A stretch of 64,000 nucleotides of DNA, taken from NCBI GenBank assembly GCA_039180675.1, contig JBCDDC010000014.1, positions 1 to 64,000 on the forward strand, read 5' to 3'. Position numbers and translations under genes: made by a program. Under the pieces are notes generated by a model, which saw only the letters and a program-made list of their open reading frames with translations, searched no databases and was not told the DNA's origin. This document shows, piece by piece, positions 54,867 through 63,614 of this stretch. Origin of the DNA: Thermohalobaculum sp039180675. Lineage in GTDB: Bacteria > Pseudomonadota > Alphaproteobacteria > Rhodobacterales > Rhodobacteraceae. Position 1 is the stretch's first letter; the number at the start of each line of letters is the position of its first letter.

Positions 54867-55876
54867 ATTCGGCCCCTTTCGTTAAAATCCGACCGCGTGT
54901 AACACGCAGCCTTCTTCATTTTGCCTGTGTGAGACAAAACATGGCTAACGAGATAAATGCAACTTTCCGTGTCGATTTTTTGGCAATACTGCGGCAGTCC
55001 ATGCAACCGGACCGGACTGTAAGATCGATAGAAACTTAAGCTTGGCATAACTGGATGCTCGCCCCTGTGATCGATGTCGAGCTTAGGTGCGGTCTTTATC
55101 GTAACGTACGCTCTAGGTGGCCCAGATGCCGAACATCGGGTCGCTCGCGGGCGGGGCGACCCATTAGGCTAAGTCCATTCTACGGCCTACTGCTATTGGC
55201 CCTGCCGGAGGAAGCTCGAAGCTGACCTACGTTCCTTGATCACAGTTGGTTTGGATGACAGGCGGGCCCGTTCAAAGGAAACGAGCGATGGGTTCAAAGC
55301 GATGTTGCGTCCTGAGGATCTGCTTGGGGTTCAGTATTGCCTGCTGAGGGTGTGAGCATCGGCGAAGGGTTGCCGCGTGACGTATCTGACCGACAATGGA
55401 TAGCTCAAAGACTGAGCTTTTTTGCACGATTGATCCGAGCAAAAAATGCCGAAGGACGGGATAAAGACCGATGAAGCGAAACGTCCGAGTGCCCAGCCCC
55501 CTTTGAACGGATCCACTTATGAAGTTGGCTGAGCCGAGAGGGAGGGTCGATGCCGAAGTAGAGGTCCGAAGGACGGGCCAAATTGGTTGTGCCGCTGGCG
55601 GCGAGCCTGAGAACGGTATCTATGCGGAGGGGCGGCATATGACTGATCGGCGTCGTCCTCTCCCCTCCAACAAGGACCAGGGCAGGCCTCTGTCAGATCT
55701 CACCGATCAGTGTGTCGGTGTCCACAAAGAACCGCCCAGAAACACGCGCTTCGCGCTGCTTTAAAATCAAACGCGGTCGCCGTATCAGGTGATTGCCTCT
55801 GCGGTACTCTGATGCTAAATACGCTTGGTGGCTTAAAGGCTTTCTAAGGTATTGAAAGAAAACAATTTAAAGTAAT
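54867..55876. other. Non-coding kilobase before tRNA-Gly
   Basis: No supported gene. Contains the promoter region of the YIDPGTGS operon at its left end and a hairpin with T-run at 55402-55423. Remaining short frames look like decayed DNA. Confidence 0.5.
55402..55423 (+). terminator. Intrinsic-terminator-like hairpin
   Basis: AGCTCA and TGAGCT pair around a 5-nt loop, followed by a run of six T. No plus-strand gene is seen upstream, so it may end an unrecognised small transcript or be a leftover. Confidence 0.4.
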
Positions 55877-55950
55877 GCGGGCGTTGTGTAGTGGTAAGAC
55901 CTCAGCCTTCCAAGCTGATGACGCGGGTTCGATTCCCGCCGCCCGCTCCA
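55877..55950 (+). tRNA. tRNA-Gly (anticodon TCC)
   Basis: Complete cloverleaf: acceptor GCGGGCG/CGCCCGC, anticodon arm TCAGC-CTTCCAA-GCTGA with anticodon TCC, T-arm GCGGGTTCGATTCCCGC, discriminator T and encoded CCA (55948-55950). Its first 45 nt are duplicated at 39528, so it probably marks the right end of the island. Confidence 0.95.
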
Positions 55951-56042
55951 AAATTCAGCTTTGAGGTTCCTGTTCAAAAAGACAGTCACAAGTCGCATCG
56001 CATGGGCTGCACTCTCTGAAACTCGGTGACTGTGTTCTAATT

Positions 56043-56429
56043 GATGAGCTCTGGGGTGCGATCGAAGATAAGCGCCCTCGCACCTCTATTGCCGAGGGCG
56101 CTGGGATTACGCCCTTCATCTGTATTCTGCGTCGACGCGGGCGGTCGGGCGGATTGAAAGGCTCTCATCTTGTGTTTGCCAACAAGACCTGGGACCACAT
56201 CACTCTGTGCACGCTCAGGGGTCACTTCGGCGACCTGACGATGACTCATTGGTGTCCGAGAACGCCGGAGCTGCGGTCCGGCCATATCGGTGCCCAACCG
56301 CTTGAGAACGTGGTCGACGACGTCTCAGGCCTGTTCTATCTTTGCGGACCACCGGAGATGGAGAAGGGAGGAGCGGAGGCGCTCACTGCAAAAGGAGTGT
56401 CTGAAGACCAATTGATCCAGGAAAGATAA
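56043..56429 (+). pseudogene. Ferredoxin-reductase-type flavoprotein, C-terminal fragment
   Basis: The frame reads DELWGAIEDKRPRTSIAEGAGITPFICILR, SHLVFANKTWDHI and SGLFYLCGPPEMEKGGAEAL, the NAD-binding half of a FNR-like oxidoreductase. The FAD domain is missing and conserved glycines are altered (SIAEGAGITP for the usual FIAGGAGITP). It begins about 90 bases after tRNA-Gly. Confidence 0.75.
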
Positions 56430-56856
56430 CTCAGCGGTTGCGCTGAGCTTAGGTGAGATCCTGCTTTGTCATGTCCCACCAGCCGTCAACATCAAGCTCT
56501 CCAGCATGTTCGATCAGGTCATCCTTTGACCGATCTTCGTTGGGAGGTGCTTTCCAGCTTTTTCGATGGCGACTGATCTCGGTTCGCCTTCTCCTCGCCG
56601 TATCCCTGCTCGCGAAGAGCATCGTCGGTGTCTTCGTCTTGAGGCTTGGGCGATCATCTGCCGTGAGAAAGTCCTTTCTCAGGTTTGCTCGGACATGATC
56701 CGCGCAAAACCTGAAGGCGCTCCGCTTTCTTGGAGACGAGGTTCTGGGCTGCGAAACCGGTTTTCCAGGCTGACCGGCATTGTCATCCGAAAACTGATGA
56801 AGGATAGCTTTCGAGTACCACAATCGTGGGCTTTAAGCGTGTTTGAGGCAGCTCAG

Positions 56857-57969
56857 ATGGAAAATCCGGAACGGGTGGCATTCTTCCTTCCGTCACTCGC
56901 GGGTGGGGGCGCTCAAAGGGTTGCGGTCAATCTGGCGAACGGATTTGCGGCGCGTGGCTATCAAGTCGACCTGGTGCTTGCGCAGGCAAAGGGGCCTTTC
57001 CTCAGTCATGTCAGCGAGGATGTGAGGGTTGTCGATCTCACATCGTCGCGCGTGCTCTACTCAACGCGGGGATTGTTTCGCTACCTCAGATCAAATCGCC
57101 CGTCAGCGATCATTTCCTCAATGACGCATGCGAACCTGTTTGCGGCGTTGCTGACGACCGTTGGAATAAGGGACACAAAGTGCATCCTCGTTGAGCACTC
57201 TCATGTATCGCCATCGATCCCGCCACAGACTGGTCTTCGTGAAAGGATCGTCTTGCTGCTTGCCAGGTTTCTCTATCCGCTCGCGGACCGGATCGTGGCT
57301 GTCTCTGAGGGAGCATCCAAGGATCTGGCGGCGTTCCTGGGCAAGCCTTCGACCTCTGTCACCTGGATCTACAATCCGATCTTTGATGCTTCGCTGGGCG
57401 AAGATGCCGGAACGCCTATCCCCCATGGATGGCTGGAACGTGAAGCCGCGCCGGTCATTCTGAACGTGGGTCGACTTGAGGAAATCAAGGATCATCCAAC
57501 GCTGCTGCATGCATTTGCAAAGATCCGCGCCAGACGTGAGGCGCGCCTCGTCATTCTTGGTGATGGAGAGCGGCGCTCCGAACTTCAAGCCTTGTCCGAA
57601 GAGCTGGGTGTCACAGACGATGTCCTTCTCCCCGGGTTTGTGACTGACCCATACGCGTGGATGCGAGAGTGTGCAGTCTTTGTTCTCTCGTCTCGTTCCG
57701 AGAGCTTTGGGAACGTTCTCGTCGAAGCAATGGCCTGCGGGGCTTCGGTTGTGAGCACCGACTGCCCGAGTGGTCCTGCAGAGATCCTCGGCAACGGAAA
57801 GTGGGGCCGGCTGGTTCCGGTTGGCGATGCAGACGCAATGGCCGAGGCGATCGAAGATGCGATCGAAGCGGGCGCTCCGCCCGAAGGCTCTCTGGATCGC
57901 GCACGTGATTTCGGTGTCGATACCGCGGTCGATGCCTATATCGAGCTTATCGGGTCGCCCAACTCATGA
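56857..57969 (+). CDS. Family GT4-like glycosyltransferase
   Basis: 370 aa from ATG 56857 (GAGGCAG upstream). GT-B fold: N-domain VAFFLPSLAGGGAQRVAVNLANGF, C-domain APVILNVGRLEEIKDHPTLLHAF, and the nucleotide-sugar acidic motif SRSESFGNVLVEAMACG (E-x7-E). Retaining enzyme, likely acting in surface polysaccharide assembly with the sulfotransferase and flippase genes that follow on the other strand. Confidence 0.92.
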   Translation: MENPERVAFFLPSLAGGGAQRVAVNLANGFAARGYQVDLVLAQAKGPFLSHVSEDVRVVDLTSSRVLYSTRGLFRYLRSNRPSAIISSMTHANLFAALLTTVGIRDTKCILVEHSHVSPSIPPQTGLRERIVLLLARFLYPLADRIVAVSEGASKDLAAFLGKPSTSVTWIYNPIFDASLGEDAGTPIPHGWLEREAAPVILNVGRLEEIKDHPTLLHAFAKIRARREARLVILGDGERRSELQALSEELGVTDDVLLPGFVTDPYAWMRECAVFVLSSRSESFGNVLVEAMACGASVVSTDCPSGPAEILGNGKWGRLVPVGDADAMAEAIEDAIEAGAPPEGSLDRARDFGVDTAVDAYIELIGSPNS

Positions 57970-58000
57970 AGGCCGTTTAGAGGCTGTCCTGAAATCGTGA

Positions 58001-58867
58001 TCACTTCGGTGTTCGATACTCCCGCAGGAGATCGATCTCCGCGGCAAACTCATGCTCGAGTTGCTGGCGCAAATCTGCGGACAGAGCAGCTCTTGGACGT
58101 CTTACGATATTTCTTTCCTTAAGCCACGAGAGAACACCATAACCGCGCCGCAACCCCAGCCGCCTTTTCAGATGACCGGCCTTCGCGATCAGGCGAGATG
58201 CGACGGGAGAGACCGGAAGCTTGGACGTGTTCTGGGCCTGAAGCTGCAGCTCGCCTGCGCAGTCTCTCACTCCAAGAAAGTCGAAGATGCGCGAGAGGGT
58301 CGAAACGGGATCATGTGACAGATCCTCCAGCCACACCAGATGAACCCGGGAACGATCCAGTTGCCGGAGCATCCGCTGAAGCTGGCTGCCGAGCGTACAG
58401 GCCTCGTAATAGTCGAAGTACTTCTTCTCCACGAAACCGGGCAGATCAGGTTGCTGAGCCCCTTTTCGAGCGCGAATGGCCCACGCTTCAGCGAAGTTTG
58501 AGATGGTCTCCTCACCGTTGATCACGTGCTCAGAGTGAAGCGCATAGGCCATATCGACCGGGTCCCGCAAACAGACGATGTATTTCGCAGAGCCGCCGCT
58601 GAACACCTCGATGTTTCGTACCGCGGTTTCAGAATGCAGATACCAGACCGAGGCTTCGCCGACGGCCTTGTAGTGTCCTCGTTCCTTCGGAAAGAAAGTC
58701 GCGTAATCCTCGAGCGACTGCACTCGTCTCACCTGCGCATCCGTGTTGAAGAAGTGAAGCTCCTTCTCCGGGCTCATGAAGACTTCCGGATGCTGGCCGA
58801 GCCAGTTGGCAACCGACGTCGTCCCGCATTTCGGAGCGCCAGCAATGAAGAAGTCAGGCTTGATCAT
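58001..58867 (-). CDS. PAPS-dependent sulfotransferase
   Basis: 288 aa. 5'-phosphosulfate loop FIAGAPKCGTTSVANWL (residues 6-22) and 3'-phosphate region KYIVCLRDPVDMAYALHSEH fit the heparan-sulfate/Stf0-like sulfotransferase group. It overlaps the flippase gene by 14 bases, so it probably sulfates the glycan exported by that system. Confidence 0.9.
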   Translation of the reverse strand: MIKPDFFIAGAPKCGTTSVANWLGQHPEVFMSPEKELHFFNTDAQVRRVQSLEDYATFFPKERGHYKAVGEASVWYLHSETAVRNIEVFSGGSAKYIVCLRDPVDMAYALHSEHVINGEETISNFAEAWAIRARKGAQQPDLPGFVEKKYFDYYEACTLGSQLQRMLRQLDRSRVHLVWLEDLSHDPVSTLSRIFDFLGVRDCAGELQLQAQNTSKLPVSPVASRLIAKAGHLKRRLGLRRGYGVLSWLKERNIVRRPRAALSADLRQQLEHEFAAEIDLLREYRTPK

Positions 58868-60179
58868 CTCGTGCCCATGGATGGAGGCCCATAGCGGAAC
58901 TGTCCATCCTCAACAGCTTCCGCACATGCAGGCATAGGGTCGCGTTCCAGAACAGGGTCGTAAGGGCGGAGGCGATCGAAGCGCCGAGAATGCCGAAAGT
59001 TGGGATCAGGCCGATATTCAGAAGGACGGAGATGACAGCGGCCTTGAAGAAAGTCCTGGCGACGACCTTTTCGTGTCCGCACATGTCGAGAAGGATTGCC
59101 ACCGCCCCGAAACCGGAATTTATCAGCCCGCCAACGAGAAGAATTATCAGCGGAATGGTCGCGGCCTCGTAGCCGGGTCCGAAGACCAGACTGACGACCG
59201 TTCCTCCAAAGATGCTGAGAAATAGGAAGATCAGGACGCCGCACATCAAACCCAGTCGAGCGAAGCGCGTGATGAGGTCCCGGTGATCTGAGAGCTGGTT
59301 TCGTGTGTGAAGCTCGGAAATCTTTGGCTGCAACACCGTATTGAAGATCGTGACCGGGAGCAGGCTCAGGATCGACAGGGTCACGGCGGCTTTGTAGATG
59401 CCTGCTTCGGCGCTCCCGAGAAACGCCCCGAGAAGAATGACATCGAGATGCTTGATCGAAACGCTCAAGATCGACGAAAGCCAGAAGCGTGAACCGGAGA
59501 TCATCCACTGCCTGGCTTCAGACGTTCTCCAACGGCGCGTTCTGTCGGCTCCAAATGAGAGCAGCACGAGAACGAGGCTCGCAGAAAATGCGGTGACGGC
59601 GCTTGCGAGCAAAAGGTTGAGCGCAAGTTCCGCGGTGAGAGCAGTCTCACTGATCAGAAGCAGGCTAAGCAGCACGAGCATGCTGGCCGGGCGGAAAAGG
59701 TTCTCCGGCAAATGGCTCAATACGGCTTTGCCGACCCCCCTAACTGTGGCTGCCTGCAATCCGGTCAGCGCAAAAACAAGCGCGAGGGGCAGACTTGCGA
59801 GGGCAAGACCGGGTGTAAGCGCCCCGTCGCCCAGCAGATAGGCTGCGAGGATCAGACCGCCGGCGACGAGACTAAAGATCAGAAGGATCAAACCGTTGGA
59901 CCAGAGCCAGAGAAAACGGAGTTGACTGTCGCTTTGGCTGACTCTCAGCCGCGCCGCCTCGCGAACCACAAGCGATGGCAATCCGAACTGCAGAACCGCT
60001 GATGTGATGAAGGCAAAGGACAAAGCGACACTGTAGATGCCGAAGCCCTCAGGCCCCAGTTCGCGGGCAAGCAAGGCAGCGATCAAGGCGGACAGAACAA
60101 GGCCCAATCCCACGGCAAGGGTGGAGAGAGAGCCGGATCTGAACAACGCCCTGAAGGCGCTGACGACGTCGTCGTTCAT
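58854..60179 (-). CDS. Wzx-like polysaccharide flippase
   Basis: 441 aa, 12-14 membrane helices, MOP-superfamily polysaccharide biosynthesis protein. Typical N-terminus LIAALLARELGPEGFGIYSVALSFAFITSAVLQFGLPSLVVREAAR. Flips lipid-linked oligosaccharide across the inner membrane. First gene of the flippase-sulfotransferase pair. Confidence 0.9.
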   Translation of the reverse strand: MNDDVVSAFRALFRSGSLSTLAVGLGLVLSALIAALLARELGPEGFGIYSVALSFAFITSAVLQFGLPSLVVREAARLRVSQSDSQLRFLWLWSNGLILLIFSLVAGGLILAAYLLGDGALTPGLALASLPLALVFALTGLQAATVRGVGKAVLSHLPENLFRPASMLVLLSLLLISETALTAELALNLLLASAVTAFSASLVLVLLSFGADRTRRWRTSEARQWMISGSRFWLSSILSVSIKHLDVILLGAFLGSAEAGIYKAAVTLSILSLLPVTIFNTVLQPKISELHTRNQLSDHRDLITRFARLGLMCGVLIFLFLSIFGGTVVSLVFGPGYEAATIPLIILLVGGLINSGFGAVAILLDMCGHEKVVARTFFKAAVISVLLNIGLIPTFGILGASIASALTTLFWNATLCLHVRKLLRMDSSAMGLHPWARDDQA

Positions 60180-60536
60180 TTATGCCCCTGACAGCCGGGT
60201 CGGCACTTCGTGCGTTCAAGCTTCGAGCCAGAGAGCCGAATGGCCCATAACGTTCGGATGAATCCCCTCCTCGGGCTAACAGGAACCGTCTAGCGCCTCA
60301 AGCAAGGTGGGTCAGGACACGATCAGTGATGCCCTGAAACAAGAGTTGCTCCGGCCAGACTGTCCTCCATCAGCCGCATCGAGATGCATACGTGAAAGGT
60401 GGCCGCAGCGCCGGAGGGAGTCGTTCTGAGTTGTTGACGCCTTGGGAGAGTTCGATTTCGGTCCCGGGGCCTCTTCGCCTCTCCAGCGGCAGCGCTGTTG
60501 CTCCGTCGAGGTTGCGCCGTGCACACGGCATGTGCG
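60180..60536. other. Intergenic region, nothing recognised
   Basis: Holds the upstream region of the flippase and the 3' flank of the PuuA-like gene on the same strand; no gene or clear hairpin. Confidence 0.5.
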
Positions 60537-61883
60537 CTAGAGGCGGCGCAGATAGATCGCGTATTCCGTGTTGGGCACGCGCGAGAGGAAGACCGCGCGC
60601 TCTTGGCGCTTCTGCGCGGCGAAGACCCGGCGGAGTTCCGGCCCGAGCCACCGCCCCACCACATCGCTTTCGTCGAGCCGGCGCTCGGCGGCCCACCAGG
60701 ATAGCGGCAGGGGAAGTCCGTCTTCGGGCCGGGCCTCGCCGGTTACGGGCGGTGGTGGGCTGCTCTGCCGCTCGACCCCCTCCAGCGCGCCAGCCAGCAC
60801 CGCCGCGGCGACCAGATAGGGGTTTGCGTCCGAGCCTGCGGTGCGGTGCTCGATCCGCGCCGAGGGCCCGCTGGTCGACGGCATCCGGATTGCGGTGCCC
60901 CGGTTGTCCAGCCCCCAAGCCGCCACCACCGGCGCATAGGTGCCCGGCGCCAGCCGCCGATAGCTGTTCGGATGCGGCGCGAAGACCAGCATGAAATCGC
61001 CCATCGTCTCGATCATCCCGCCGATGGCATGCTCTGCGATCGCCGAGACGCCTTCTTCGGCCGCCAGCAGATTGGCCCCGCCCTTGTGCAGCAGACTGAC
61101 ATGCATGTGCAGGCCCGAGCCGGACTGGTCGCCATAGGGTTTCGGCATGAAGCTCGCGTCCATCCCATGCTTGCGGGCAACCCCGCGGATCGCGCGCTTG
61201 AGCGTGACCATGTGATCGGCCGCGGCGACCGCATCGGCGACATGGCCGAGGTTCATCTCGAACTGGCCCGGTCCGAACTCCGCGATCACGGTGTCTGCCG
61301 GGGCGCCGAGCGTGCGGGCCGCCTCGCCGATCTCATCGAGGATCGCCGCGAAGGAATGCGTCACATCCATCATGTAGATCTGCGCCTCGTCCAGCCGGGT
61401 GCCGGAGCGGGGGTCAAGCGGCGGCCGCGGCTCGGCCGGGTCGATCAGGTAGAATTCCAGCTCCAGCGCCACGACCGGGGTGAACCCGCGCTTGACCGCC
61501 TCGTCGCGGACCCGGGTCAACACCTGCCTCGGGTCATAGTCGCAGGGGCTCTCGCCATCCTCCGCCGTGATCTGCACCTGAACCTGCGCCATCGGGATCA
61601 CGGACCAGGGCATGGCCGCGAGCGTCCCCGCAACCGGCACCAGAACCCCGTCCGGATCGCCGCGTTCGAGCGCGATTTCCGCCTCCGCCACGTCCTCGCT
61701 GAAGATGTCGAGCGCATAGCTGGAGACTGGCATCTTCATCGTGCCCTTCGCCAGCTTCTCCAGCATCTCGATCGGCACGATCTTGCCGCGCGACTGGCCG
61801 TTCAGATCGACGATGAAGACCTCGGCACTGCGGATCTCGGGATGCGCTGCGCGCAGCGCGGCGAGGTCGTCTGCGAAGCTCAT
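60537..61883 (-). CDS. Glutamine-synthetase-family ligase, probable gamma-glutamylputrescine synthetase
   Basis: 448 aa. GS-type catalytic features: ALELEFYLID (metal Glu), FGPGQFEMNL, GSGLHMHVSL and RIEHRTAGSDANPYLVAAAVLAG. The family includes PuuA, which ligates glutamate to putrescine or related amines. Its neighbours (ureohydrolase, class III aminotransferase, GntR) support polyamine catabolism. Overlaps the ureohydrolase gene by four bases. Confidence 0.87.
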   Translation of the reverse strand: MSFADDLAALRAAHPEIRSAEVFIVDLNGQSRGKIVPIEMLEKLAKGTMKMPVSSYALDIFSEDVAEAEIALERGDPDGVLVPVAGTLAAMPWSVIPMAQVQVQITAEDGESPCDYDPRQVLTRVRDEAVKRGFTPVVALELEFYLIDPAEPRPPLDPRSGTRLDEAQIYMMDVTHSFAAILDEIGEAARTLGAPADTVIAEFGPGQFEMNLGHVADAVAAADHMVTLKRAIRGVARKHGMDASFMPKPYGDQSGSGLHMHVSLLHKGGANLLAAEEGVSAIAEHAIGGMIETMGDFMLVFAPHPNSYRRLAPGTYAPVVAAWGLDNRGTAIRMPSTSGPSARIEHRTAGSDANPYLVAAAVLAGALEGVERQSSPPPPVTGEARPEDGLPLPLSWWAAERRLDESDVVGRWLGPELRRVFAAQKRQERAVFLSRVPNTEYAIYLRRL

Positions 61884-62851
61884 ACCCGCCCCCGGCAGCG
61901 CGCGTAGAGGCAGACCAGCTCCAACGCCAGCGTCGCGCCCGCAAGCGCGGTGATCTGGCCGTGGTCATAGGCGGGCGCGACCTCGACCAGGTCCATGCCT
62001 TTGAGGTCGATACCCCCCAGGCGGCGCAGGATCTCCTTCGCCTGCCAGGTGCTCGGCCCGCCACAGACCGGGGTGCCGGTGCCGGGCGCGTAGGCCGGAT
62101 CGAGGCAGTCGATGTCAAAGGTCAGGTAGGCCCGGTTGTCGCCAACCACCTCCTTGATCGCGGCCACGGTCGCGTCGATCCCGTTTTCCTGCAGCCAGTT
62201 GCCGTCGCGGATGTGAAAGCCCATGGGCTCGTCATTGGTGGTCCGCAGCCCGATCTGGATCGAGCGTGACGGGTCGACCAGCCCCTCCTCCGCCGCGCGG
62301 CGGAACATGGTGCCGTGGTCGATCCGGTCCTCGTTGTCCGAACCCCATGTGTCGGAATGCGCGTCGAAGTGGATCAGGCTCAGACCGTTTCCATGCTTCG
62401 CCGCATGCGCTTTGAGCGCGGGGTAGGAGATGAAATGGTCCCCGCCAATGCAGAGTGTCGCCGCCCCGGCGCCGTGGATTGTCTCCAGAGCCTCGGTGAT
62501 GAGGTCAGGCACCTTCTCCGGATGCCCGTGGTCCCAGACGAGATCGCCCCAGTCGACCACCCGCATCGTCTCGAACGGGTCGAACTCCGATGGCCACGCC
62601 CGCTCCCATGCCAGGTTGGTCGATGCCTCGCGCACCGCCCGCGGCCCGAACCGGCATCCAGGGCGATTGGTGACCGCGGTGTCGAACGGCACGCCAACCA
62701 CGGCCAGGTCCACACCCTCCAGCGTTCTCGCAAATCGGCGGCGGCAAAAGCTGAGCGCACCGGAGAACATCGGCTCGTCATGCGCCGCATGCGCGTCGCC
62801 ATCCGCAGTGAACGCATAATCGCGGCGATACGGCTCGAAAGGGTCGGACAT
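61880..62851 (-). CDS. speB: Agmatinase-like ureohydrolase
   Basis: 323 aa. Dimanganese-site motifs GGDHFISYP, HFDAHSDTW and LTFDIDCLDPAYAPGTGTPVCGG are complete. Ureohydrolases of this group cleave agmatine or guanidinobutyrate to urea plus amine; with PuuA-like and aminotransferase genes nearby, agmatine to putrescine is the likely step. Its promoter contains the first GntR operator. Confidence 0.88.
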   Translation of the reverse strand: MSDPFEPYRRDYAFTADGDAHAAHDEPMFSGALSFCRRRFARTLEGVDLAVVGVPFDTAVTNRPGCRFGPRAVREASTNLAWERAWPSEFDPFETMRVVDWGDLVWDHGHPEKVPDLITEALETIHGAGAATLCIGGDHFISYPALKAHAAKHGNGLSLIHFDAHSDTWGSDNEDRIDHGTMFRRAAEEGLVDPSRSIQIGLRTTNDEPMGFHIRDGNWLQENGIDATVAAIKEVVGDNRAYLTFDIDCLDPAYAPGTGTPVCGGPSTWQAKEILRRLGGIDLKGMDLVEVAPAYDHGQITALAGATLALELVCLYARCRGRV

Positions 62852-62877
62852 GGTGGGCTCGCGATTGACTTCCGCTT

Positions 62878-62891
62878 TTTGTGATCACAAA
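62878..62891. promoter_or_regulatory. GntR operator 1
   Basis: Perfect 14-bp palindrome TTTGTGATCACAAA between speB and the gntR gene, identical to the core of the site at 63569-63588. It is centred about 35 bases upstream of the speB start and just before the gntR start. Confidence 0.75.
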
Positions 62892-62901
62892 TTACGCTGT
62901 G

Positions 62902-63561
62902 ATGCAAGCTTTGGACGAGTATAGCGCGGCCGACCTGCCAACGCACGAACGGGTCTATCGGGCGCTCCGGGATACGATCCTCGACGGCGCGCTGGCGCCG
63001 GGCGAAGCGCTGACCCTGCGCGGGATCGCCGATCGCCTCTCCGTCTCCATGACTCCGGCGCGGGAGGCTGTGCGTCGCCTGGTCGCCGAACGCGCGCTCG
63101 AGATGACCGCCTCGGGGCGGATCCTGATCCCGAGCCCGGGGCCCGAGCGGCTGGAGGAACTTTTCACCGCCCGGCGCCTGCTCGAGCCCGAGCTGGCGCG
63201 CCGCGCGGTGAGAGACAATAACAAGGGGCTTCACAGCCAAATGGCGGCGATCAACACGGCGATGAACCGCGACATGGAAGGCGGTGACCCGGTCGGGTAC
63301 ATCCGCAACAACACGAGCTTCCACCGCGTGCTCTATCAGGCGGCGGAGGCGCCCGCGCTGCTTGCTCTCGTCGAGTCCGTCTGGCTCCAGACCGCGCCGA
63401 TGATGCGCCGGGTCTATGGCAGGCTCGGCACCGGTGACCTGGCCGATTATCACGAAGCGGCGCTCGACGCCCTGGCGGCCGGCGATGCCGAGGCGCTTGC
63501 CGCGGCGATCGAGGCCGACGTGGCCCAGGGCCGCGATCTTCTGCGTCAGGCGCATACTTGA
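62902..63561 (+). CDS. GntR-family regulator (FadR/FCD type)
   Basis: 219 aa from ATG 62902; a GTG at 62881 lies inside the operator and is less likely. Winged helix HERVYRALRDTILDGALAPGEALTLRGIADRLSVSMTPAREAVRRL, then a helical FCD ligand domain with SFHRVLYQAAEAPALLALVESVW. Palindromes on both sides indicate that it controls itself, the speB-puuA unit and the aminotransferase gene. Confidence 0.9.
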   Translation: MQALDEYSAADLPTHERVYRALRDTILDGALAPGEALTLRGIADRLSVSMTPAREAVRRLVAERALEMTASGRILIPSPGPERLEELFTARRLLEPELARRAVRDNNKGLHSQMAAINTAMNRDMEGGDPVGYIRNNTSFHRVLYQAAEAPALLALVESVWLQTAPMMRRVYGRLGTGDLADYHEAALDALAAGDAEALAAAIEADVAQGRDLLRQAHT

Positions 63562-63568
63562 CTTATCC

Positions 63569-63588
63569 GATTTTGTGATCACAAAATC
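63569..63588. promoter_or_regulatory. GntR operator 2
   Basis: Perfect 20-bp palindrome GATTTTGTGATCACAAAATC between gntR and the aminotransferase gene, sharing TTTGTGATCACAAA with operator 1. Confidence 0.8.
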
Positions 63589-63614
63589 GCGTTCCGCTGG
63601 AAAGGAACCCACGC

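Noticed and set aside
56449..56823. 124-codon minus-strand frame before the glycosyltransferase
   Set aside because: No clear family and no promoter or ribosome site; its tail (ELDVDGWWDMTKQDLT) looks protein-like but is too short to call.
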